A stretch of 64,000 nt of DNA, from positions 58,410 to 122,409 of the forward strand of contig JAUCBJ010006683.1 of NCBI GenBank assembly GCA_032718475.1, written 5' to 3'. A model generated the notes under the pieces. It saw nothing but the letters and a program-made list of their open reading frames with translations. It did no database searches and had not been told where the DNA came from. This DNA is from Nemertoderma westbladi (lineage: Eukaryota; Xenacoelomorpha; Nemertodermatida; Nemertodermatidae). The position numbers and the translations under genes are program-made. How positions within the stretch are numbered: position 1 is the stretch's first letter; every line of letters starts with the position of its first letter. This document shows positions 56,201 to 64,000 of this stretch, one piece after another.

Positions 56201-57453
56201 GATTCTGATTGATGGACTCCATATAGGAGTACTGGTTCTAACTGCTGTATGGTGGACTCCATATAGGAGTACTGGTTCTAACTGCTGTATGATGGACTCC
56301 ATATAGGAGTACTGGTTCTAACTGCTGATTGATGGACTCCATATAGGAGTACTGGTTCTAACTGCTGATTGATGGACTCCATATAGGAGTACTGGTTCTA
56401 ATTACTGTATGATGGACTCCATAAAGGAGTACTGGTTCTAACTTCTGATTCTGATTGATGGACTCCATATAGGAGTACTGGTTCTAACTGCTGTATGATG
56501 GACTCCATATAGGAGTACTGGTTCTAACTTCTGATTCTGATTGATGGACTCCATATAGGAGTACTGGTTCTAACTGCTGTATGATGGACTCCATATAGGA
56601 GTACTGGTTCTAACTGCTGTATGATGGACTCCATATAGGAGTACTGGTTCTAACTGCTGTATGATGGACTCCATATTGGAGTACTGGTTCTAACTTCTGA
56701 TTCTGATTGATGGACTCCATATAGGAGTACTGGTTCTAACTGCTGTATGATGGACTCCATATAGGAGTACTGGTTCTAACTGCTGTATGATGGACTCCAT
56801 ATAGGAGTACTGGTTCTAACAGCTGTATGATGGACTCCATATAGGAGTACTGGTTCTAACTGCTGTATGATGGACTCCATATAGGAGTACTGGTTCTAAC
56901 TGCTGTATGATGGACTCTGTAGCGGCTAAAGGATAGCAGTGAGCTCATCCGTACAATAAACCGCAAACACCCTGCCGCTAAAAGACTTTCGGGCTTTTGA
57001 TATCACGCAGTTTGCCAGTGACGCTGCACTGCATTCACACCAGTCTGACAGTCGGTAACAGGACAGACAGATGACACACAGATAAACTAACACAGTCATA
57101 CATAAGACACTGAGACAGACACTAACAGACAAACTCACCAACCGAACGTGCTGGACACCTTTGAATGCGAGTTACCTGGTTGCAAGTGCACTGCAACTTA
57201 CATTAGGCATAAAGCACACACGCAGAAACCCCTAGGATCCAACGTGTGTAAGCTATGACAGTATGACAGCCTCACCAACGTCGCTTGTGAAAGGACTGAA
57301 GGATGGATGGGGATGCGAGGCAAGGAAAACGCAGGTCCTGTTAAGATTCTCGGTCCGTCTCCATATTAATACAATGAACAGATGAATGATAAATAATAAT
57401 CACCGAATCGGAATCACTGATAACTGGTTAAATCTGTTAATGGCTAATTGACT

Positions 57454-57487
57454 AACTGGCAACTGACAACTGACAACTGACAACTGG
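57454..57487. repeat. Short tandem repeat, 7-bp unit AACTGAC, about five copies
   Basis: AACTGGC, then three AACTGAC, then AACTGG in direct succession. It lies inside the presumed LTR; such small expansions are common in LTR regulatory parts, but no function is shown. Confidence 0.85.
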
Positions 57488-58170
57488 TAATATTCATAGG
57501 ACTCTTCGCCCAAAAGTGGGTGTCCGGGAGGACGCAAAATAACAGTACCGGTACCGGTAATAAGATAAGACTGTAAGATACAGTAACTAAAGCACTGCAG
57601 CACTGTGACTAAAAGGTAAGTAAAAGAGCCTAGCTCCCATCACCATTGTATATCACTGAAAGGCTAACAGCCAATCAGAAACAAGCACCTGGCATTACAA
57701 CTAGGGCCATTAAATTATGACACTTACATCAGTATACTGAATAGATTTAACATGTTACACTTATCTGTACTTACAATAATTTTGGTTGGGGGTAGAATGC
57801 GTATTGGCGCTTACACCGCTTCCTAATTAAAGATAGATGCACAAAATTTAATTATCAACCACGGCGTCAATACGGTCTTAAGATATTGAAATTCTCTACT
57901 AATGTTTACAAATTCCCGCTGTACAAGTGATATAGGAAAATATCAACTAGATTAAAAATATACCATAAAATACAAATATATGTTACATCTCCAGTAACTG
58001 TAAATACACTCACAATCATATTTTCAAAAGTAAATATACAGTTTTCACAATTATAAAGCTAGATGCACTATTACATTAGAATTAATTAAGCAAACAAACA
58101 TATTATAATAGAAAATAGATTCTGGCTAAATTATTGACTATTCATTATATACATGGTTCATTCTACAAAT

Positions 58171-58450
58171 GTATTATAAAATATAATATATGCCTCTAAA
58201 CAAATATTATCGCATATTTTCATTTCCTGTATGTATATTGTATATAACTTAGGAGTTATTATTGACTATTATTGACTAAATGATTGATGCATTATAAATA
58301 TATAATATATGCTTCTAAACTAATATTATTGCACTAATATTATTGCACATATTCATTGCATATGCATATATATTATTGATGCATTATAAATATATAATAT
58401 ATGCTTTTAAACTAATATTATTGCACATATTCATTGCATATGCATATAAC
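58171..58450. repeat. Three degenerate AT-rich direct repeats of about 75-90 bp
   Basis: The pattern ATTATAAATATATAATATATGC, then CTAAAC or TTAAAC, then AATATTATTGCA, CATATTCATTGCATATGCATATA occurs at about 58285-58372 and 58377-58450. A more diverged copy lies at about 58171-58250 (cgcatatttt in place of gcacatattc). The middle copy has an extra 14-base doubling of CTAATATTATTGCA. The surrounding 57840-58560 is strongly AT-rich and otherwise without visible features. Confidence 0.8.
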
Positions 58451-58700
58451 TAGTTAGACAAACGAACAGTGTCTTCAAATGAATCCACCTTATAATAATA
58501 ATATATACTAACGAAATTTATTTAATGTGGTTAAAGGTAACGGGTTTTATAAATATATCCATCGCGTTTCTCCACCCTTCGCATAATCATAGGAATCTTT
58601 AGATACAAAGTATAAAATTCGCGGGTCCACATGATTTTGAAGATATTTCGAATTAAAGTCTCGACTATCTTTCCTTCATCATCCGCCCTCTCCATCGTCT

Positions 58701-59613
58701 TGAAATAATAGATCCCCCATATAGCGATCCATCACAATGAGACCCGCATTGAATTCGAATTGAATTAACTGGATTCGACTTCGACCTCCGTGAGAGTTGG
58801 CGCACTCAGTGGTTTAGCTATCTGCAAACCCACCGCTAAATCCAGAGGAGAAATCTGTAGATGGTGTTAAATGCCGCATATAACTTCAGTTACAAGCCAT
58901 CATGCACCGAGACTTCTCGACACCCAAGGAGTTCTTACAAGTTCGGTTAAACCACAAATACATTCTGTGACACTCACCCACAAACACACCACGACATTCA
59001 AACACACTGAAACATATATGCCACACAAACTACATACACATCCCATTACCGCTTCCGTGATTGCAGTATAGCGTCTAGCACAGACCTGAATCTGTTAGGT
59101 TTAGATGCCGCTGATGCTAAATATTATTTTGAGGTTATTATTTATGCAGTACCAGTATGTTCAATCGTCAAATATGTAGGTAGAGTTGTCATATAGGACG
59201 AAGTCATGTGATATACAAGTAGTAAAGTCCAGCGTCAAGGTAGGTCAAGACTATGAATATGTGGACAGGCAGTAATGAGTCACACTTGTATGCATAATCG
59301 GAATGCATAGATACAAGAAACGCCAAATGTCAATAAATTTAATGAAGTGACTAAATTAAATGTGAAAAATAAAATAAAAATAATATAACAATACAATTTT
59401 TACGTACACAATCTCCATCAATGGAGCTATATCCCGCTTCCAAAATTTTATTGAAATTTTATTTTAGTTGAATTTATTTTATATATTTAATATATAAATG
59501 TTTGCTACAGATTACTTACATTACAATCGATATCACAGAATATCCTATAAATATATATTAGAACAGTTTGTTACAGTTCGTAGCAATGTTATAAATATGA
59601 GATAATAATATAG
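58701..59613. other. Non-coding 3' region of the BEL/Pao element, no gene seen
   Basis: Sequence between the presumed 3' LTR and the pol stop codon. A short open frame at 58871-59071 on the plus strand lies in a CA-rich stretch (58971-59045), has low-complexity content and is not credible. No env-like frame is present on the minus strand. The last 250 bases before the stop codon (on the plus strand, 59340-59610) are AT-rich. Confidence 0.6.
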
Positions 59614-62600
59614 TTACTTCTTTGTCATATCCACCCGTTCCAACATACATAACTTGTGGATTGGACGATCCAGGTTCTGTTTTCGACTAGTGCGTAGGGA
59701 CACTGAACGTATCTTTCCATCACTACTAGGGTGCAGTTCTGTAACTCTTGCTGTGGCCCATTTACTTCGTGGTGCATTATCATCAACAATCAGTACAAAG
59801 TCATCCACATGGATATTATCTTTGTCTGCTAACCATTTCTTTCGTAGATGTACTGTTGGGATATATTCTTTGACCCAATGTTTCCAGTATTCATCTGACA
59901 GACTGTTCATCACTTTCCATGATTTACGACTATATTGGTCATCAACACTTGATTCCTGGACCGGTACCATAGTTGCTGGTCTCAACATCACGAAATGTGC
60001 CGGGGTCAGTACCTCTGGAGATTTACAATTAGCATCGACATATGTAAGAGGTCTCGAGTTTATAGTACTCTCTATCTCTGCTAACAGTGTTCGCAGACTT
60101 TCATCATTTAGATATACTTTGGCTGGTAAAGTCTTGTTCATAGCTAGTTTCACGCTTTTAATTAAACGCTCCCAGGTTCCACCCATCCATGGAGACATTG
60201 GTGTATTAAATGTCCACGAGATGTCATCCACACACAACAGCTTATCTATCTGATTTTGGTTCCAGTCAGTGATAGTTGTGGTTATCTCCTTTGCAGCACT
60301 GATGAAGTTTGTGCCTTGGTCCGATCTGATATGGGCTATCTTCCCCTTCCTTGAGATAAAGCGGCGAAGGCACAGTAAAAACGAGTTCATGGTCAAATCA
60401 TTTACCATATCTAAGTAGATTGCCCGGCAAGTGAGACAAGTAAAAATGACACACCAACGTTTCACCATACTTCTAGCTCGTTTAACTTCTAGTGGGCCGA
60501 ACAAATCAACACCCGAATGGGTAAATGCTGGTTCGTAAACCCCAAACCTCTCTGGAGGTAAATCACTCATAATTTGTGACATGGGTGTACTGTTATATTT
60601 TCGACACAGAATACAACTAGTTAATATCTTATTTATAACCTTCCTGGGGCTTACAAGATAATATCTGTTTCTCAAATGACATATGATGTGTTGTCTGCCA
60701 GCATGGTGTAACCTAATATGTACATCTAGGATAAGCTTGGCTTGAATGTCCTTATCGTAAATTAATATAGGATGTTTGGCATTATCAGACAGGAATGGAA
60801 CTCCTTCCAGGCGTCCACCAACTCGCAAAAGACCATTCTTGATGATCGTAGAAAACTTGTCATTGCTGATAAGACTCGGGTCTTCAACATGATCTGAATA
60901 CAATAGTGGGACACTTGTCATTTGAGTAACACGTAGCAACTGAAGCTCAGTATTATTCAACTCTGAAGGTGTTGGAGAGGTAGATTTACGTTTGTTCAGT
61001 ACAAGCCGTGCATATTGCTTCAAGTAAGTAATGGCTTTGACCAGTTTATTCCAAGATGAATAGTATTCTATTGCGCCTTTGATTAAGTGACTTAAACCAT
61101 TTATTAGGTTAGGCACAACTGTAGGAACAGTATCAGATTTAATCATGAATACAATGTTGTTTATAGGGTCTGGCTTTAATCCAGCGAATAGTTTAGATTT
61201 CGACTTCTTAGGTGGAGGCAATAGCTCTGGCAAATCTGTTAACAATTCTAATCTTTCTGATCTAGTAGGTTGTCTTGGCCAACTTTCTTCATCTTCTTGT
61301 AAGAAATGTGGTCCAGCGAACCAACAACTTTGAAGCAGTTGATTGGGAGTAGCACCTCGCGAAGCTATATCCGCAGGATTGATATTGCCGGGGCAGTGCT
61401 TCCATTGATCAGTGGTTGATGAATTTAAGATCTTCTCCTTTCTATTTGAAACAAACACAGTAAATTGACTCTTTTCATTATTAAGATACTCTAATACCAA
61501 ATAAGCATCCGTCCAATAGGTGGTTGTAAATGGAATAGTCAACTGGTGTCCTAGAAAGAGAGCCATATCAACACCATAAGAACCAGCTTGTAGTTCAGCT
61601 CGTGGAATCGTAAGGGATTTTACAGGCATAGTTTTACTTCGTGAAAACACAAAAGAAACAGATGCAGAATTGTCCTTGTACCGTCTCAGATATGCTACAA
61701 CACCCATACCATATTTACTAGCATCGCAAAATATATGAAGTTGCAGATCCTCATCCCTTTCCATGTCTGGGAACATTGGTCGAGATAGTTTCAAATTGCT
61801 AAGCCCTTGCAATTCCTTTTCCCAGGTGATCCACTTCCGTAACAGCATATCTGGGAGAGGCTCATCCCAACCAATATCCTCTTTCCAAGCTAATTGGATT
61901 ATTAGCCTAGCTGATAAAATCACTGGGGTTACTAAACATAGTGGGTCATAAACTTGACTAAGTATACTTAAACAATCTCGTTTTGTTCGGGTGTCAAAGT
62001 TATCACGTTCTTTCACCTTGAAGAAAAGAAAATCACCCTCTGGGTTCCACCGAAGTCCTAGAGATTTAGTCTCTGGAATATCCTCAAATTCAAGGTCAAC
62101 ATCTGGGGTTGATCGTTCATGTTTTTGGAAGGATTCTAAAACGGCTTTACTGTTACTATTAAACTTAGTGAGGTTAAACCCACCATGCGCTAAGCAGGAT
62201 TTAATTCCATGAGAAGTTGTAATTGCCTCTTCATCATTGATAAATGAATTTATACAGTCATCCATATATATGTCTTCATGGATAGTTTTTGTTACTAATG
62301 GAGTATATGATAAAGCATTATCATCTGCAGTTTGATGCAACACAGACGAAGCATTAGAGGGGCTGCTGATAATCCCAAATGCTTGACATGTCATACGATA
62401 TTCAAGAGGTGGCTCTTCTATCTTCCCATTGGGCCACCATAGAAAGCGAAGACAGTCTTTATCACGAGGCAGTACTTTTACCTGGTAGAACATTCCTTCA
62501 ATATCTGATATAGTTGCTACATTATGCTGACGGAATCTTAACAAGATACCTTGAAGTGATCGAAGTAAGTTAGGTCCCTTCATCAGCTCTGAATTTAGAG

Positions 62601-63999
62601 ACTGACCTTTATAATTTGCAGAACAGTCATATACAATCCTGATACTATCAGGTTTATCTAATTTTATGACAGGATGGTGGGGAAGGTAGTAAACCAGACG
62701 ATTGATAGGATTTAATTCTTCCTCAGGAACTTCTTCAGCATAGCCTTTGGCAATGCAGGATTCGAGTTTCATTACATACAAATCTTTTAACTTCTCATTC
62801 ACACTTAAACGCCGTTTGAGCTGTTTTAAACGTCTTTCTGCCAGAGGCCGATTATTGTGCAATACTGGTGAAGGTCTACGCCATAAAAGTCCTACAGCAT
62901 AGTGGCCAGTTGGCAACTTCATTATTGTTGTACGTTGAATCTCCTTAGCTCGTTGTTCCTCAACAGATAATGTCAGTTCATGTGAATTTATCTCTGTAAC
63001 ATCGCCTTTGATCCATTTCTCTACAGCAATCTGTATAAGTTTGTCTTGGGTCAGTATATCTTGCAGTTGCTGCTCTATGTATTTTCGATTGTCAATTTGT
63101 CCATCATAATTGTTTAAGATCTGGTCAAGTCTACTATTATGGGACTTGTTACTAGAACTATCAGTACTGGTACTAACAGTAACATTAGCAGAATCACTGA
63201 TGCGACGCATATCACTTATGACATTGTGTTGGTGTTGGAATTCTCGAGATTTGGCAATACATCTACGAGCTTCTTTGGTTCGTTGCGATGGTCCAGAGTA
63301 ATACCATCCCAGGGGACTCCTAATCGCTCGATCTTCTAGTGGTTGAGGTTTCTCAGGGCGCATTTCTAAGCAATGAAATGCCTCATATGTATCTTTTCCT
63401 ATCAATAAGGGTATTCCAGGATAATCTACCTTGTAATGTGGTATCCTAAACTGGTCAGGTCTCAACTGCTTATGCCAGTCATAAGGAACTGACTGGCTAT
63501 CTGCAAACTCATTGATTAAAGTAAGTTTTACATGGAAGCTTGAACCACCTTCTACTGCTGATAACCTTCCATAAGCGTAATGTGTTTTTATAATCTTAGT
63601 CCAGTCTTGAATGAATCCACTTGCATGTAATTCTGTAGACACTACATCTGAAAATAACATCTCTCCTAGTTTACTATCTAGACATGTCAATGTACTTCCA
63701 CCATCCAATAGAGCATTCACCACCTTACTACATTTGTCCCCTGTTACGCGGATCTGGATTATGTCTAGTGATCTAACATTGTGCCCTGATAACTTCATTA
63801 CTTGTTCTAGAGGCTTAATGTTTAATGTATTGATATTCTCAGTTACACATGGTTGGTCAATAAACTCATCTTCATCATAGGTATCTCCATCTGGACTGTC
63901 AGACTCATCACAAATTTGCTTGATATAATCTGAGGACTTGTCACTTAAAGTATAATTATTTGGATGCAATAAAGTATGATGCTGTTTATTGCAAGTCTT
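59614..63999 (-). CDS. pol: BEL/Pao gag-pol polyprotein, pol part (protease, RT, RNase H, integrase), N-terminus outside the window
   Basis: An uninterrupted minus-strand frame ends in TAA at 59614. Numbering residues from the TTG codon at 63969, a DUF1758-type aspartic protease has D89-G90-G91. Reverse transcriptase spans about 430-600 with catalytic D489 and YMDD at 568-571. The Pao peptidase A17/RNase H-like region, about 660-870, has D749, E792, D821 and D867. Integrase has an HHCC zinc site (H1084, H1089, C1119, C1122) and catalytic D1155, D1217 and E1267. A DUF5641-type C-terminal domain covers about 1350-1445. The TTG is not a real start: the frame stays open to the edge and reads CNKQHHTLLH just upstream, the motif that follows the gag zinc knuckle in this class. 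Gag and the true start therefore lie beyond 64000. All catalytic residues are present, so the pol part looks functional. The product would copy element RNA into DNA and integrate it. Confidence 0.95.
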   Translation of the reverse strand, partial: KTCNKQHHTLLHPNNYTLSDKSSDYIKQICDESDSPDGDTYDEDEFIDQPCVTENINTLNIKPLEQVMKLSGHNVRSLDIIQIRVTGDKCSKVVNALLDGGSTLTCLDSKLGEMLFSDVVSTELHASGFIQDWTKIIKTHYAYGRLSAVEGGSSFHVKLTLINEFADSQSVPYDWHKQLRPDQFRIPHYKVDYPGIPLLIGKDTYEAFHCLEMRPEKPQPLEDRAIRSPLGWYYSGPSQRTKEARRCIAKSREFQHQHNVISDMRRISDSANVTVSTSTDSSSNKSHNSRLDQILNNYDGQIDNRKYIEQQLQDILTQDKLIQIAVEKWIKGDVTEINSHELTLSVEEQRAKEIQRTTIMKLPTGHYAVGLLWRRPSPVLHNNRPLAERRLKQLKRRLSVNEKLKDLYVMKLESCIAKGYAEEVPEEELNPINRLVYYLPHHPVIKLDKPDSIRIVYDCSANYKGQSLNSELMKGPNLLRSLQGILLRFRQHNVATISDIEGMFYQVKVLPRDKDCLRFLWWPNGKIEEPPLEYRMTCQAFGIISSPSNASSVLHQTADDNALSYTPLVTKTIHEDIYMDDCINSFINDEEAITTSHGIKSCLAHGGFNLTKFNSNSKAVLESFQKHERSTPDVDLEFEDIPETKSLGLRWNPEGDFLFFKVKERDNFDTRTKRDCLSILSQVYDPLCLVTPVILSARLIIQLAWKEDIGWDEPLPDMLLRKWITWEKELQGLSNLKLSRPMFPDMERDEDLQLHIFCDASKYGMGVVAYLRRYKDNSASVSFVFSRSKTMPVKSLTIPRAELQAGSYGVDMALFLGHQLTIPFTTTYWTDAYLVLEYLNNEKSQFTVFVSNRKEKILNSSTTDQWKHCPGNINPADIASRGATPNQLLQSCWFAGPHFLQEDEESWPRQPTRSERLELLTDLPELLPPPKKSKSKLFAGLKPDPINNIVFMIKSDTVPTVVPNLINGLSHLIKGAIEYYSSWNKLVKAITYLKQYARLVLNKRKSTSPTPSELNNTELQLLRVTQMTSVPLLYSDHVEDPSLISNDKFSTIIKNGLLRVGGRLEGVPFLSDNAKHPILIYDKDIQAKLILDVHIRLHHAGRQHIICHLRNRYYLVSPRKVINKILTSCILCRKYNSTPMSQIMSDLPPERFGVYEPAFTHSGVDLFGPLEVKRARSMVKRWCVIFTCLTCRAIYLDMVNDLTMNSFLLCLRRFISRKGKIAHIRSDQGTNFISAAKEITTTITDWNQNQIDKLLCVDDISWTFNTPMSPWMGGTWERLIKSVKLAMNKTLPAKVYLNDESLRTLLAEIESTINSRPLTYVDANCKSPEVLTPAHFVMLRPATMVPVQESSVDDQYSRKSWKVMNSLSDEYWKHWVKEYIPTVHLRKKWLADKDNIHVDDFVLIVDDNAPRSKWATARVTELHPSSDGKIRSVSLRTSRKQNLDRPIHKLCMLERVDMTKK

Positions 64000-64000
64000 A

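Larger units (their letters stand above)
46244..56917. repeat. 40-bp satellite array, block III
   Basis: The array resumes in the same orientation and ends in mid-monomer (TGGACTC) against the retrotransposon at 56918. It contains a 1989-bp duplication (CTTGTTCTAACTGCTGCATG at 49231 and 51220; GTTAAC markers at 49561 and 51550). A rare TACAGGTTC unit is shared by 48055 and 52372. A 14-bp loss at about 48960 is absent from the related monomer at about 50940. From about 53540 the composition changes: nearly all units are the commonest type, with interspersed 46-bp units in which TTCTGA is doubled (ttctgattctgattgatgg). The CATAAAGG/AGTACTAG and CACATAGG variants all but vanish. No gene is seen. 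Confidence 0.97.
56918..58700 (-). repeat. 3' LTR of the BEL/Pao element (right edge uncertain)
   Basis: The left edge is sharp: satellite up to 56917, then TGT. The right edge cannot be fixed because the second LTR is outside the window. Two pyrimidine-rich tracts on the plus strand (58567-58580 and 58668-58700) would be purine-rich on the element strand. Either could be the polypurine tract that borders a 3' LTR, so the LTR may be about 1.6 to 1.8 kb, or of quite different length. A CCAAT motif at 57671 may belong to its promoter. Short open frames here (56926-57141, 57400-57603) have no recognisable content. Confidence 0.5.
56918..64000 (-). mobile_element. BEL/Pao-class LTR retrotransposon inserted in the satellite, 5' part outside the window
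   Basis: The satellite breaks in mid-monomer after TGGACTC, and the next bases are TGTAGCGGC, the reverse complement of an LTR 3' end (...GCTACA). Reading leftwards on the minus strand from the edge come the open gag-pol frame, a stop at 59614, a non-coding stretch and this LTR end. Order and strand fit one element running from its 3' LTR (left) to gag (right edge). The pol frame has no stop or frameshift, which suggests recent activity. The expected 5-bp target duplication is the last five satellite bases, GACTC (56913-56917), to be repeated at the far end outside the window. Confidence 0.88.

Noticed and set aside
1-56917. CRISPR array
   Set aside because: The variable segment is about 8 bases, drawn from a small recurring set, and the arrangement is duplicated in kb-sized blocks. 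CRISPR spacers are longer and mostly unique, and the context is a eukaryotic genome with BEL/Pao and hAT elements.
1-56917. SRF-binding CArG boxes in each monomer (CCATATAGG)
   Set aside because: The CArG consensus needs six A/T between CC and GG; the monomer has five, so the match is incomplete.
56926-57603. Two minus-strand open frames of 71 and 67 codons next to the array
   Set aside because: They lie in the presumed 3' LTR, show no domain and include the 7-bp tandem repeat; no evidence of coding.
58785-58850. tRNA-derived SINE suggested by GGCGCACTCAGTGGTTTAGC
   Set aside because: It resembles a tRNA A box only loosely; no properly spaced B box, 3' tail or target duplication was found.
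58871-59071. Plus-strand frame of 66 codons
   Set aside because: It is low-complexity, arising from a CA-rich stretch, and antisense to the retroelement; nothing supports it.
59654-63880. Plus-strand open frames opposite the polyprotein, up to 199 codons
   Set aside because: They are antisense shadows of a strongly supported BEL/Pao pol frame, without domains of their own.
63967-63969. TTG at this point as the start of the polyprotein
   Set aside because: The frame remains open to the window edge and contains the conserved CNKQHHTLLH stretch upstream, so the protein begins outside the window.

Overview
The window reads as heterochromatic, satellite-rich DNA of a metazoan, most likely an invertebrate. 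The strongest clue is the long polyprotein at the right end, which belongs to the BEL/Pao class of LTR retrotransposons; this class is known from animals and absent from plants, fungi and mammals. A hAT-like non-autonomous transposon and a solo LTR fit the same picture. I cannot name the species, and I see no host protein-coding gene or RNA gene anywhere in the 64 kb.

Layout. Bases 1 to 56917 are one head-to-tail satellite array with a monomer of about 40 bp (roughly 1,350 copies), which already runs off the left edge. Two insertions interrupt it. At 24703-26111 there is a 1409-bp foldback element with long terminal inverted repeats and an 8-bp target duplication of hAT type. At 45014-46243 there is a 1230-bp TG...CA element with a 5-bp target duplication and no internal coding part, read as a solo LTR. 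At 56918 the array stops in mid-monomer against a TGT-beginning sequence. From there to the right edge lies a single BEL/Pao retrotransposon on the minus strand: 3' LTR and 3' non-coding region (56918-59613), then an uninterrupted pol frame (protease, reverse transcriptase, RNase H, integrase; 59614 to the edge) whose gag part lies outside the window.

The array has structure above the monomer. Monomers differ mainly in one short variable block, while the rest, including a dyad ACTCC-ATATA-GGAGT, is nearly constant. Length-variant monomers (34, 35 and 46 bp, and a truncated one containing GTTAAC) act as markers. They show a recurrent 983-bp spacing, tandem duplications of about 668, 713, 1142, 1989 and 3087 bp, and collinear paralogous blocks separated by 8,812, 14,117 and 23,715 bp. 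The 3087-bp duplication preserves the empty site of the solo LTR, which dates that insertion after the duplication.

The many short minus-strand open frames across the array are by-products of the repeat and are not annotated as genes. The story is one of a satellite growing by unequal exchange or conversion at several scales, with three transposable elements of different classes landing in it.
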